Shown here: positions 52,747-61,643 of the stretch, piece after piece | Layout: each line of letters starts with the position of its first letter | Numbering within the stretch: the stretch's first letter is position 1 | Source: Flavobacteriales bacterium | GTDB taxonomy: Bacteria > Bacteroidota > Bacteroidia > Flavobacteriales_E > Vicingaceae | DNA length: 64,000 bases | Assembly (NCBI GenBank): GCA_020635795.1 | Contig: JACJZD010000002.1 | Location: 186,001-250,000, forward strand | Direction: 5' to 3' | Translations under genes and position numbers: made by a program | The notes under the pieces: model-generated | Told to the model about the DNA's origin: nothing | Database searches by the model: none | What the model saw: the letters and a program-made list of their open reading frames with translations, nothing else

Positions 52747-53540
52747 TATACTATGGTAAGTTCAATTCCCATAAAATAAAGTGCTAGAATAATTATTCCA
52801 ACAACAATACGATAGTATCCAAAATATTTAAAACCATGTTTGGTTAAGAAACTGATAAATCCTTTTATTGCAATAATGGCTACAATAAAAGCAACTAAAT
52901 TTCCAATAATTAACAAGGTAATTTCTTCACCATGAAAACCACCGCCATCTTTATAAAACTTTAACAATTTATAGCCTGTCGCTGCTAACATGGTTGGAAT
53001 GGCAAGAAAAAAAGAAAATTCAGCAGCGGCTTTTCTGTTCATTTTTTGAGTTAAACCACCAATAATGGTTGCGGCAGAACGAGACACTCCAGGAATCATT
53101 GCTAAACACTGAAATAAACCAATTTTTAATGCTGTCGGATAAGTAACTTCAGATGTTCCTAATTCTTCGGTTTTTTTAAACCATTTGTCAACGTAGATTA
53201 AAACAATTCCACCCAATAATAAAGATACCGCTACTACAATTACATTCTCAAGCATGGCATCTATAAAGTCATTTAACAGTAAGCCAAACACAGCCGCAGG
53301 TAAAAAACCAGCAGCTAGTTTAAAGTAGAAATTAACCGATTGAAAAAAGCGTTTCCAATAAATGGCTACAACCGAAAGGATAGCTCCAAACTGAATAGCA
53401 ATAGTAAATGTTTTGGTAAAATCATCATGGGCAATACCCATAATTGAAGAGCCAATAATCATGTGTCCTGTTGATGATACAGGTAAAAATTCAGTAATAC
53501 CCTCAATGATGGCAAGAATTATAGCTTCGAGAATGGTCAT
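52746..53540 (-). CDS. uppP: Undecaprenyl-diphosphatase
   Basis: Recycles the lipid carrier of peptidoglycan synthesis by removing a phosphate. The 264-residue membrane protein has the BacA signatures ILAIIEGITEFLPVSSTGHMII (catalytic Glu/Ser/His) and PGVSRSAATIIGGL. It lies between DUF3098 and truB in the common Bacteroidota order ftsX-DUF3098-uppP-truB. A 77-bp gap with a GC-rich repeat precedes it, so readthrough or a new promoter is needed. Confidence 0.96.
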   Translation of the reverse strand: MTILEAIILAIIEGITEFLPVSSTGHMIIGSSIMGIAHDDFTKTFTIAIQFGAILSVVAIYWKRFFQSVNFYFKLAAGFLPAAVFGLLLNDFIDAMLENVIVVAVSLLLGGIVLIYVDKWFKKTEELGTSEVTYPTALKIGLFQCLAMIPGVSRSAATIIGGLTQKMNRKAAAEFSFFLAIPTMLAATGYKLLKFYKDGGGFHGEEITLLIIGNLVAFIVAIIAIKGFISFLTKHGFKYFGYYRIVVGIIILALYFMGIELTIV

Positions 53541-53582
53541 GATTTATTAATGTGAAGAGTGTGAAGAGTTTAAATAGTCATA

Positions 53583-53615
53583 TTACTCCCTCCCTTTGGG
53601 AGGGTTGGGGTGGGA
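53583..53615. repeat. GC-rich dispersed hairpin repeat, second copy
   Basis: CTCCCTCCC-TTT-GGGAGGG followed by TTGGGGTGGG corresponds to the element at 31730-31756. It lies inside the ftsX-uppP operon, where its hairpin could affect RNA processing. Confidence 0.7.
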
Positions 53616-53617
53616 TT

Positions 53618-53857
53618 TTACTTTACCTTTTTCATAATTCCCCAACCTACAACAGCTAGCCCAATAATGATTAGGGCTGGAGCAATAAACATACGTCTAA
53701 AGCTAAATAGTTCTTCACTAAAAACTGCTGGGTCGTCAGAGCCACCGCCCGACATTAAAATATAACCTAAAATGGCTAAAGCAGTACCTATTATCATTAA
53801 CATATAATTTTGCTTACCAAAAGCAAAATCGTTATTTATTCTGTTGTTTTCGCTCAT
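53618..53857 (-). CDS. DUF3098 family small membrane protein
   Basis: A 79-residue protein with two membrane helices (about 18-36 and 55-74) around a Gly/Ser-Asp loop (MSGGGSDDPAVFSEELFSFRR). The FAFGKQNY start and the loop are typical of DUF3098, a Bacteroidota family always found next to ftsX. It starts 10 bp after ftsX and is probably an accessory part of the division complex; the function is unproven. Confidence 0.88.
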   Translation of the reverse strand: MSENNRINNDFAFGKQNYMLMIIGTALAILGYILMSGGGSDDPAVFSEELFSFRRMFIAPALIIIGLAVVGWGIMKKVK

Positions 53858-53867
53858 AATTGTTTAA

Positions 53868-54743
53868 TTAATATAGATTTCCAGCATCCATTCGTAAATA
53901 TTTTCGAACGGCAAGGGTTGTAGAAATCCAGGAGATTAAAATTCCTAAAATAATTACTATTAAAAATAAAGCACCGTATAATTCGATGTTTTTGAAATCA
54001 ATAATTTCGGGCATTTGTTTTTGTAGGTAATACAAAAACAACACAATTAGTCCGATGGCTAAAATTGCGGCAGCAATACCGTTTCCAATACCTTTTAACA
54101 CAAATGGTTTTTGAATAAAAGTTGACTTTGCTCCAACCAATTGCATGGTTTTTATTAAAAATCGTTTCGAATAAATGGATAATCTGATGGTGTTGTTGAT
54201 TAGCGCCATCGCAATGACAAGCAGTAAGCCACTAAATCCTAATAAATAGATGCTGATTTTTTTTACGTTTTCGTTAATCAAGCTCACTAAATCTTTTTGA
54301 TAAAACACTTCCTTAATTTTTGGATTGTTGGTTAGATTTGCTTCAATAACAGCTAAACTGTCGTTGTTGGCATAATCAGCATTTAGTTTAACATCAATAG
54401 AAGCCAATAACGGGTTATAACCTAAAAAGCTAATAAAATCTTCGCCTAATTCTTGTTGAAGTTCTGCTGCAGCTGAATCTGGGTGAATAAAATGTGTAGA
54501 TTTTACAAAGTTTTCTGCATCTAACGATTTTTGAATTTGTACAATTTCCACATCCTTAATGCCATCTTTTAAAATAATTGAAAAACCAATATTTTCTTTT
54601 ACGTGGTCGGAAATTTGTTTAGCATTCAATACAATCAAACCTAATATTCCCAACATAAAAAGCACTAACGAAATACTAATTATGGTAGTGAAATATGAAG
54701 ATTTTAATCTTCTCGTGGTATGTTTATTTTCTCCGTTCGACAT
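53868..54743 (-). CDS. ftsX: Cell division protein FtsX
   Basis: Permease-like subunit of the FtsEX complex, which controls cell-wall hydrolases at the septum. The 291-residue protein has one N-terminal helix (about 18-40), a large external loop (about 45-165) and three C-terminal helices (around 170-190, 215-240, 255-280), the FtsX topology. The family segment RLSIYSKRFLIKTMQLVGAKSTFIQKPF is clear. ftsE is not in the window. First gene of ftsX-DUF3098-uppP-truB. Confidence 0.93.
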   Translation of the reverse strand: MSNGENKHTTRRLKSSYFTTIISISLVLFMLGILGLIVLNAKQISDHVKENIGFSIILKDGIKDVEIVQIQKSLDAENFVKSTHFIHPDSAAAELQQELGEDFISFLGYNPLLASIDVKLNADYANNDSLAVIEANLTNNPKIKEVFYQKDLVSLINENVKKISIYLLGFSGLLLVIAMALINNTIRLSIYSKRFLIKTMQLVGAKSTFIQKPFVLKGIGNGIAAAILAIGLIVLFLYYLQKQMPEIIDFKNIELYGALFLIVIILGILISWISTTLAVRKYLRMDAGNLY

Positions 54744-54750
54744 TTTATTT

Positions 54751-54785
54751 AGTTCACAGTTTTCAGTAATCAGTCTTCAAACTTC
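54751..54785. repeat. Intergenic repeat shared with leuS
   Basis: AGTTCACAGTTTTCAGT (54751-54767) followed by AATCAGTCTTC is the reverse complement of pieces found inside leuS at 55820-55847. It occupies the gap between the divergent ftsX and leuS genes. Confidence 0.7.
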
Positions 54786-54886
54786 GGTTTCAAAAATAAT
54801 ATTAACTTGGCTATAAACAACTTATTTGCTCAAAAATACTGCTAAATATTGTTAATTTCGTGGCTCTAATAAAAGACTTATTAACG

Positions 54887-57823
54887 ATGCAATATCAATA
54901 TAACGAAATAGAAAACAAGTGGCGTAAATATTGGGCCGAAAATAAAACGTTTGCTGCAAAAGACAATAGCGTTAAGCCTAAATATTATGTGTTAGACATG
55001 TTTCCTTATCCATCTGGAGCTGGCTTGCATGTTGGTCATCCGCTTGGATACATTGCATCGGATGTTTTTGCTCGTTACAAGCGTTTATTAGGGTTTAACG
55101 TGTTGCATCCAATGGGTTACGATTCGTTTGGTTTGCCTGCCGAACAATATGCTATTCAAACGGGTCAACATCCTGCTATTACTACCAAAATGAATATTGA
55201 AGGTGGAGTGGATAAACAAGGAAATGTTATTCCAGGGTATAGAAATCAATTGGATAAAATTGGTTTTTCGTTCGATTGGGATAGGGAAGTTAGAACATCA
55301 GACCCTAGTTACTACAAGTGGACACAATGGATTTTTAAACAATTGTTTAATTCGTGGTACAATAAAGAAGCTGATAAAGCAGAGAAAATAGAAACCTTAA
55401 TTGAGCAATTTAAAACCAAAGGAAATGTTGAAGTAAATGCTGTTTGTGATGATGTAGCCGTTTTTTCTGCAAACGATTGGAACAATTGGAGCGAAGAAGA
55501 GCAACAAAAAATGCTCTTGAATTACCGTATTGCTTATTTATCGGACACATGGGTGAATTGGTGTCCTGCATTGGGAACCGTTTTGGCTAATGATGAAATA
55601 AAAGATGGCGTTTCTGAACGTGGAGGACACCCTGTTGAACAAAAGTTAATGCGCCAATGGAGTATGCGAATTACTGCTTATGCCGAGCGTTTAATTAGTG
55701 GATTAGAAGGGTTAGACTGGACAGATTCGGTAAAAGATATTCAGCGAAATTGGATAGGAAAAAGTGAGGGGGCTAGTGTGAAGTTTGCAGTCCACAGTCC
55801 ACAGTCTACAAAACTGTCAACTGAAAACTGTGAACTGAAGACTGATTTTATCGAAGTTTTTACTACACGACCTGATACCATTTTTGGAGTTTCGTTTATG
55901 GTGCTTGCACCCGAACACGAATTGGTTGATGTTATTACTACTGCTGAACAAAAAGCAACAATTGAAGCATACAAAAAAGCCGCATCGTTAAAATCGGAAA
56001 GAGATAGACAATCGGACATAAAAAATATTACCGGTGCTTTTACAGGAGCTTACGCTATACATCCGTTTACTGGCGATAAAGTGCAAATTTGGATTGGCGA
56101 CTACGTGTTGGCAACCTACGGAACAGGAGCTGTGATGGCGGTGCCTTGTGGTGACCAACGCGATTGGGACTTTGCCAAACATTTTAATATCGAAATCAAA
56201 AATATATTTAAAGACAAAGACATTTCGGAAGCGGCTTATGCAGAGAAAGATGCCATTATTGCTAATTCTGATTTTCTGAACGATTTACCAGCAAAAAAAG
56301 CCATTAAACTGGCCATTTTTGAAATTGAAAAACGCGGTTTTGGAAAAGGTAAAACACAATACCGATTAAGAGATGCGGTGTTTTCTCGCCAACGTTATTG
56401 GGGAGAGCCATTTCCTGTGTATTACAAAGGAGAAATACCTTATTTGTTAGAAGGAAACGAAGTGGTAGAATTGCCCGAAGTAGATAAATATTTACCTACC
56501 GAAGATGGTGAGCCACCATTGGCAAGAGCGAAGAAAGAAGCTTGGAATGTAACTTGCCCAGGGGATAGAATGGAGTTCAACACCATGCCTGGTTGGGCAG
56601 GCAGCAGTTGGTACTTTTTACGTTACATGGATGCCAAAAACGACCACGAGTTTGTAGCTAAAGAAAAAGTAAATTACTGGAAAAATGTAGATTTATACAT
56701 TGGCGGAGCCGAGCATGCTACTGGGCACTTGTTGTACTCACGTTTTTGGACCAAGTTTTTGTTCGATTTAGGTTTCATCCCTTTTGAAGAACCTTTCCAA
56801 AAAATGATTAACCAAGGAATGATTCAGGGAGTTAGTGCTTTGGTTTACATTGGTTCTGATAATGTTATTTACTCTGCAGAAGATGAAAGAATAAAGGAAT
56901 ATCTTAACCCCACAAAAATAGATACGAAAGAGTTTGAAAATGGTGATTCACAGCAAAATCTAACTATAAATGATATTCCTGATGTTTCATTCACTACTTA
57001 TAGAACTATTCCTGTATGGGTTAACCTTATCGAGGGGGATAATTCATTAAATATTGCAACATTTAGAAACTGGCTCCCTGAATATAAAAACATTAAAATG
57101 GAAACAGTTAATGGTAAAATCATTTGCAAAAGGGAAATAGATAAAATGTCGAAATCGAAATACAATGTACAAACACCAGATGAATTGGTAGAAAAATACG
57201 GAGCCGATACTTTACGTTGTTACGAAATGTTTTTGGGGCCTTTAGAGCAACACAAACCTTGGGATACGCAAGGAATTACCGGTGTGCATGGTTTCTTAAA
57301 AAAACTGTGGCGTTTGTTCCACGATGATAATGGGTTAAATGTAAGTGATGAAGCCCCAACCAAAGAAGAACTAAAAAGCTTACACAAAACCATTAAAAAA
57401 GTAAAAGAAGATATCGAGCGTTTTTCGTTTAATACACCCGTTTCGGCTTATATGATTTGTGTAAACGAGCTAACAGCACTAAAATGCAACAAACGAGCAA
57501 TTTTACAAGATTTGTGTATTATACTTTCGCCTTATGCACCACACATTGCCGAAGAACTATGGGCGAAACTGGGTAATAAAGAAAGTATTTCTGAGGCGGT
57601 TTATCCTAAATTTAACGAGGAATATTTAACCGAAAGCAATTACAAATACCCTGTTTCGTTTAACGGTAAAATGCGTTTTATTTTGGAATTGCCCACTACT
57701 TTAACTGCTGCTGAGGTAGAAAAAGAAGTTATGGCAAATGAGCAAACTATAAAACAGCTGAATGGTCAATCACCTAAAAAGGTAATTGTTGTGCCGAACA
57801 AGATTATCAATTTTGTGGTTTAG
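54887..57823 (+). CDS. leuS: Leucyl-tRNA synthetase
   Basis: Class I synthetase that charges tRNA-Leu, 978 residues. His48-Val-Gly-His (HVGH) and KMSKS near residue 753 form the ATP site; the CP1 editing domain has FTTRPDTIFG and GTGAVMAVPCGDQRD with the editing Asp. The ATG at 54887 is used: it precedes the conserved YNEIENKWRKYW, whereas the GTG at 54860 adds non-conserved residues. Residues about 301-321 of the editing domain are encoded by a dispersed DNA repeat that occurs also in the upstream gap, giving a low-complexity, Ser/Thr-rich insert just before the threonine-rich editing motif. A strong terminator follows. Confidence 0.97.
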   Translation: MQYQYNEIENKWRKYWAENKTFAAKDNSVKPKYYVLDMFPYPSGAGLHVGHPLGYIASDVFARYKRLLGFNVLHPMGYDSFGLPAEQYAIQTGQHPAITTKMNIEGGVDKQGNVIPGYRNQLDKIGFSFDWDREVRTSDPSYYKWTQWIFKQLFNSWYNKEADKAEKIETLIEQFKTKGNVEVNAVCDDVAVFSANDWNNWSEEEQQKMLLNYRIAYLSDTWVNWCPALGTVLANDEIKDGVSERGGHPVEQKLMRQWSMRITAYAERLISGLEGLDWTDSVKDIQRNWIGKSEGASVKFAVHSPQSTKLSTENCELKTDFIEVFTTRPDTIFGVSFMVLAPEHELVDVITTAEQKATIEAYKKAASLKSERDRQSDIKNITGAFTGAYAIHPFTGDKVQIWIGDYVLATYGTGAVMAVPCGDQRDWDFAKHFNIEIKNIFKDKDISEAAYAEKDAIIANSDFLNDLPAKKAIKLAIFEIEKRGFGKGKTQYRLRDAVFSRQRYWGEPFPVYYKGEIPYLLEGNEVVELPEVDKYLPTEDGEPPLARAKKEAWNVTCPGDRMEFNTMPGWAGSSWYFLRYMDAKNDHEFVAKEKVNYWKNVDLYIGGAEHATGHLLYSRFWTKFLFDLGFIPFEEPFQKMINQGMIQGVSALVYIGSDNVIYSAEDERIKEYLNPTKIDTKEFENGDSQQNLTINDIPDVSFTTYRTIPVWVNLIEGDNSLNIATFRNWLPEYKNIKMETVNGKIICKREIDKMSKSKYNVQTPDELVEKYGADTLRCYEMFLGPLEQHKPWDTQGITGVHGFLKKLWRLFHDDNGLNVSDEAPTKEELKSLHKTIKKVKEDIERFSFNTPVSAYMICVNELTALKCNKRAILQDLCIILSPYAPHIAEELWAKLGNKESISEAVYPKFNEEYLTESNYKYPVSFNGKMRFILELPTTLTAAEVEKEVMANEQTIKQLNGQSPKKVIVVPNKIINFVV
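55787..55849 (+). repeat. Dispersed repeat inside the leuS editing domain
   Basis: Short alternating units of the type CAGTCCACAGTC and ACTGAAAACTGTGAACT run through 63 bp in frame. The 17-base block at 55820-55836 is the exact reverse complement of 54751-54767. It replaces what is usually a short loop between strands of the CP1 domain. Confidence 0.75.
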
Positions 57824-57824
57824 A

Positions 57825-57866
57825 AACAAAAAAAAGCCGTTTGAATTTCAAACGGCTTTTTTTGTT
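57825..57866. terminator. Bidirectional terminator after leuS
   Basis: AAAAAAAAGCCGTTTGAA and TTCAAACGGCTTTTTTT form a long perfect stem, starting directly behind the leuS stop; it also lies 3' of the minus-strand tRNA-Val. Confidence 0.92.
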
Positions 57867-57867
57867 G

Positions 57868-57942
57868 TGGGCGATGAGGGATTCGAACCCCCGACCCCCT
57901 CGGTGTAAACGAGGTGCTCTGAACCAGCTGAGCTAATCGCCC
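57868..57942 (-). tRNA. tRNA-Val (anticodon TAC)
   Basis: A 75-nt cloverleaf on the minus strand: acceptor GGGCGAT/ATCGCCC plus A, D stem GCTC/GAGC, anticodon stem CCTCG/CGAGG around TTTACAC (anticodon TAC), T arm GGGGG-TTCGAAT-CCCTC. CCA is not encoded. Confidence 0.97.
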
Positions 57943-58007
57943 TTTCTTTCTTCGAAAGCGGCTGCAAATATATACTTATTATAATTTACTGCAAACTTTT
58001 TTAAAAA

Positions 58008-59903
58008 TTATTTCACGTCTTTTATATTAAAAAGTATAACACCATTAAACGAACTTAATTTAATACTGTCTTTTTCCAAGTTAAAGGCAATGTTTTCGAG
58101 TATTATTTTATAATTGAAATTTGTTGTGGAGTCTTTTATTGTCAGTTCTTCGGTAGGTATATTGTATTGTTGATTTTTACCGTATTTACTCATTAGGTTA
58201 GTTCTTAATGCAGTTAAATCTATTGCAGAAAATAGCTGATTATTTTTGTAAACTACAATAATACAATTGTTTTTTTGCTGATGTTTTAATTCATATTCGT
58301 TCGAGTCGAGTGTAAATTTTTTCATGCTCACATCACTGTTGTATAGGTATGAGTTTACTTTGGTTTCATAATCGTAACCTTTTACATCAATTACTGCATC
58401 ATAATTGTTGGTTGAGTAAGAGATGTAATCATTGTTGGAGTAGTAATAGGTGTAATCAAGTCCAAGTGCTCGCATGTATATTTCTGCTTCATTGAGTCTG
58501 CTCCACCGTTCTTTTTTTAAGTTGTAATTTTCGATTTGACTATCAAAATCTTGACTGTACCATGTTTTTATTTTGTTAAAGCCATGATGGTCGTCTAAAT
58601 AATCTAAAATGGATTTAATTTCGTTTTTTAACGAATCGTTTAGTAACAATTGGTTTTGTGGTGTAAACGATAAATGGTTATAGTTTGAGTCAATTTTAAT
58701 GATTTGTTCATTTACTATTTTATTGTTTTCCAACAATTTGGTTTCTTCAAGCAAGTGTTTTAGTCTAGTTACCTGACTGTTTTCGCTAACATTAAACATG
58801 CTCCATGGACCAAAAGAAGTTAATACAAGTACTACAAACAGTGATGTTGGAATAAATTTAATGTTGGTTTTACCAATCACAAAATAGAGGCTAACCAAAC
58901 TCAACCAGATTCCAAGTACGTAAATAATGTATCGGTTTATGGTAATTCCATAATCGCTTAAACGCATACTTATTGCAATAAACAACATTACAATTAATGG
59001 GATTAATAAAAAGTAATACGCCCTTGAAGTGGTTTTAATCCATTTGTTACCCTCTAATTTCCCGTAAGGATACATCAATAATAAGTTAAAAATACCCAGC
59101 ACTGCCACGCATACAATTAAATACGATACCACGCCTTTAGGCCAATCCCAGATAGAGACTATTTTTATGCCATAGCCATAAAGAATAACTAGATAAAGTG
59201 CTAATAATGGAAATAAAATGTATTGTGTAAACACTTTTAATCCGAAAGGATAAACGGTGTCATGTTCCAAGTCATCAAAATTTTGCGGCATACCAGCAAT
59301 AAAAAACCATGTATTAAAAAAACCACCAATAAAAATAAAGAGTTCAGCATACAGCTTATCATGAATTTTTATATCAAACAATAAGTTTAATGAAACCAAT
59401 GCTAAGGCAATACCAACATAAAGAAAGCCAGAATAGATGGCTGAGGTAATAAACCGAATAAATAAGACTCGATTATATTGCCAAAATCCATTGGTTGTAT
59501 TGGTTCTTATAAACGGAATAAAGGAAACCAATAAGTGAACAGCTAAATTATAAATGGTATAGCGAATATAAGGCATGGAAGTATTTGCGGTTACTTCAGA
59601 GTTTGGTAGTGTTAGAAACAATAAAAAAAGGATAACAATGCCTGAAAAGTTAGCAATTATTCGTTTAGAACGATTAAAATTGAATTTTTTAGCAAATACT
59701 TCAATGCAAAACAACAAAGGAATGCCGAGTGCGGCAGTTAAAATAACATTTAAATAAGGAAAAATATTAATGATGTTTTTTTCATTTTCTATCAAAAATA
59801 TTCCAATAATTACTCCTACTAGTGACGAGATTAGTGATAATGGAAACCGAAGAACAGCATTTTTTGCTTGTTGATAGAGGTAGTTAATAGATGGTAATTT
59901 CAT
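58008..59903 (-). CDS. DUF4153 family polytopic membrane protein
   Basis: A 631-residue protein whose first 385 residues contain about ten to twelve membrane helices, as in the DUF4153 family (IPFIRTNTTNGFWQYNRVLFIRF and GFFNTWFFIAGMPQNF are family-like). The C-terminal 240 residues are soluble, rich in Asn/Tyr/Lys, and likely outside. The function of the family is unknown. It stands between tRNA-Val and a long gene-free gap, with no operon partner. Confidence 0.8.
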   Translation of the reverse strand: MKLPSINYLYQQAKNAVLRFPLSLISSLVGVIIGIFLIENEKNIINIFPYLNVILTAALGIPLLFCIEVFAKKFNFNRSKRIIANFSGIVILFLLFLTLPNSEVTANTSMPYIRYTIYNLAVHLLVSFIPFIRTNTTNGFWQYNRVLFIRFITSAIYSGFLYVGIALALVSLNLLFDIKIHDKLYAELFIFIGGFFNTWFFIAGMPQNFDDLEHDTVYPFGLKVFTQYILFPLLALYLVILYGYGIKIVSIWDWPKGVVSYLIVCVAVLGIFNLLLMYPYGKLEGNKWIKTTSRAYYFLLIPLIVMLFIAISMRLSDYGITINRYIIYVLGIWLSLVSLYFVIGKTNIKFIPTSLFVVLVLTSFGPWSMFNVSENSQVTRLKHLLEETKLLENNKIVNEQIIKIDSNYNHLSFTPQNQLLLNDSLKNEIKSILDYLDDHHGFNKIKTWYSQDFDSQIENYNLKKERWSRLNEAEIYMRALGLDYTYYYSNNDYISYSTNNYDAVIDVKGYDYETKVNSYLYNSDVSMKKFTLDSNEYELKHQQKNNCIIVVYKNNQLFSAIDLTALRTNLMSKYGKNQQYNIPTEELTIKDSTTNFNYKIILENIAFNLEKDSIKLSSFNGVILFNIKDVK

Positions 59904-60375
59904 GGCGAGAATTTTTTACACTACTAACTTACTAAAAATCAATTTAGTATTTTATTATGATATTTTAACAGTTTGGGATGTTTCGTTTATCGCTACTATA
60001 TGTAATGTGCGTTCAGTTTGTTCAACGCTTAAAAGTAATAATTTTTGTGATGAATCCCCCGAATCGCACCAACTTAGTAGCGAAACCTTGTCAAGTTACA
60101 AAGCGAGAATGCAGATCGCTAATATGCTATTAAAAAGCACTAGCAAAAATTATGGCATAAACTGCCTAAGTTTCACAAAGCTAAAATGCTAGCAACAGGG
60201 CATATTATATATAGAATGTTAGGCAGCGTTTTTATTTATTCACAACAAAAATAAATTACCAAACATCTATTATCCATAGTATTGCATGTTTTGCTAATTT
60301 AGATAATCTATTTCAAATAGATGAGATATAAAAGTATAGTTGCAAAATACGACTAGTGATGGGGGGCTGCCACAC
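59904..60375. other. Gene-free region with inverted repeats
   Basis: No credible gene is seen in these 472 bp. The region contains the pair CGCTACTA (59991-59998)/TAGTAGCG (60075-60082) and, at its right part, the attC-like element 60162-60226. A + strand frame of 96 codons starting at 59902 runs through both repeats but has no family-like content. Composition changes from AT-rich near 59904 to more mixed from 59990, consistent with an insertion boundary. Confidence 0.6.
60162..60226 (-). repeat. attC-like inverted repeat, left flank of accessory block
   Basis: Arms CTGCCTAA (60162-60169) and TTAGGCAG (60219-60226). Read on the minus strand it begins GCCTAAC, fitting the integron core RYYYAAC, and ends CTTAGGC, which differs from GTTRRRY at the first base. 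It lies downstream of the 60376-61101 gene, where a cassette attC site would be. Confidence 0.45.
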
Positions 60376-61101
60376 TTAGTTTAATTCTTTGCTTAGTTCT
60401 TCAACAAATGGTCTGTGTCGTCCGATGAACGGTCGTCTTGTAACAATTATTTTTGTGTTTTCGTGCTGTCCGATTGCTTGGATGTAGTTTCCTTTTTTTT
60501 CTTGTATTTGTATGTTTGCCAGTCGTAAAATTGGTTCAGCCCATGTATCGAGATTTGTAATTATTAAAACATTTTTCGGCTTAAGGTCTTCAAGTTCTTG
60601 TATAAAAAGTTTTGCACAACCTTCCATTTGAGCCTGTCGTTCTTCGCTGTTAGGATTGCCATAGTCGGACGGAGCAATTTTCATTAAGTTACTCCATGCA
60701 ATAATATTATTCCAGTCTTTGTCAGACCGATTGTATTTTTCCTTTACAAGTTTGTAAGTTACATTCCAGAAAAATGAACGAAATAAACTGTATGCACTCC
60801 ATTTTTCATTTATCCATTCAAGTGGACATATACCTTTCTCCTCGCTTGAATAGTCAATGCTGTCGGTAACGATTTTGTCTGTCTGTGCAGGAATATCTTT
60901 TACAAACCATTTTGGCTTCCATCCGTTTGTTGCCTGTCCGATAACGAGCAGTTGTCTGTCGATAAGAAAGTTTTTGCCCAATGATGGGTAAAATAAAGAA
61001 TATTTTTTTGAGATTAAAGTGTCGTCCTTTGACTGCTTGATATTGTTTGCAAAGGAAGAAATTGTCTGCTTAAAAATTAAGTTATAGTTTTCTGAAAGCA
61101 T
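60376..61101 (-). CDS. Protein of unknown function, possible uracil-DNA-glycosylase-like fold
   Basis: A 241-residue cytoplasmic protein that I cannot assign. It has LLVIGQATNGWKPKWF near residue 53, a central NNIIAWSNLMKIAPSDYG, KNVLIITNLDTWAEPIL, and TRRPFIGRHRPFVEEL at the end. The spacing of a GQATNGW loop, a strand ending in a DTW-type turn and a final RRP/HRP loop recalls the uracil-DNA glycosylase superfamily, but no catalytic motif can be claimed. Codon use appears more GC-rich than in the neighbouring chromosomal genes, and it lies in a block bounded by attC-like repeats, which suggests acquisition. Confidence 0.65.
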   Translation of the reverse strand: MLSENYNLIFKQTISSFANNIKQSKDDTLISKKYSLFYPSLGKNFLIDRQLLVIGQATNGWKPKWFVKDIPAQTDKIVTDSIDYSSEEKGICPLEWINEKWSAYSLFRSFFWNVTYKLVKEKYNRSDKDWNNIIAWSNLMKIAPSDYGNPNSEERQAQMEGCAKLFIQELEDLKPKNVLIITNLDTWAEPILRLANIQIQEKKGNYIQAIGQHENTKIIVTRRPFIGRHRPFVEELSKELN

Positions 61102-61166
61102 TTATTTTTAATTACTCCACTTCTTCTTGTGGAATTGGGTTTCGGTTTTTTCTAACTCTTTTGTGC

Positions 61167-61226
61167 AGTGAGGGACATCTCTCTCCTATTTCGTATATGA
61201 ATAAGGGTTTCAATCCAGACCTCACT
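61167..61226. repeat. Inverted repeat downstream of the zinc-ribbon gene
   Basis: AGTGAGG (61167-61173) and CCTCACT (61220-61226) enclose 46 bp. There is no U-tract. It is the only visible structure in the gap between two genes of the accessory block. Confidence 0.4.
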
Positions 61227-61229
61227 ATC

Positions 61230-61595
61230 TTATGGGTTCAATAATTCCTCAATTTGTGAATTCATTGTATCTTTTTCTTCTTTAGATTCACACTTTTCTA
61301 CAATCAATCCAATTACTACCAATAGCACAATGATACCAATACAACCTACATTTAAATTAAAGTTATTTTTCTTCTTTTTAACAAAATCCTTTTGTGAAGA
61401 TGCACCTTCTCCTGGTTTAAATTTATTGTTACAACTCAAGCAAGTAATTTCAATTTTATTGCTTCCGTGAGTACCGCCAAGAAGTCCAATCCCACCAAAA
61501 AGAAACGTACCACCTAGTGCTTTCTTGCCACTATATCCTTTCTTATTTGCTGAAATTTGGTTAGACCCACATTTCGGACATAATACACTCGTCAT
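61230..61595 (-). CDS. Zinc-ribbon membrane protein, function unknown
   Basis: A 121-residue protein with two CxxC pairs (CPKCGS at about residue 6 and CLSCNN at about 52), forming a zinc ribbon around a Gly-rich helix (GGTFLFGGIGLLGGTHGS). After a Lys-rich stretch comes one membrane helix (VGCIGIIVLLVVIGLIV, about 84-100) and an acidic tail. The function is unknown; such small ribbons with a glycine zipper are scattered among accessory genes. Part of the three-gene block. Confidence 0.7.
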   Translation of the reverse strand: MTSVLCPKCGSNQISANKKGYSGKKALGGTFLFGGIGLLGGTHGSNKIEITCLSCNNKFKPGEGASSQKDFVKKKKNNFNLNVGCIGIIVLLVVIGLIVEKCESKEEKDTMNSQIEELLNP

Positions 61596-61643
61596 GGTTT
61601 CGTTTTTAATTATTAATTATGGTAAGTTTTTGTATACCTAATT

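Noticed and set aside
54860..54886. GTG start nine codons upstream in leuS
   Set aside because: The added residues are not part of the conserved LeuRS N-terminus, and a TAATTTCG promoter-like box directly precedes the GTG.
59902..60192. A 96-codon frame on the + strand upstream of the accessory block
   Set aside because: It runs through two inverted repeats, has no ribosome-binding or promoter signal, and its translation has no domain-like content; treated as chance.
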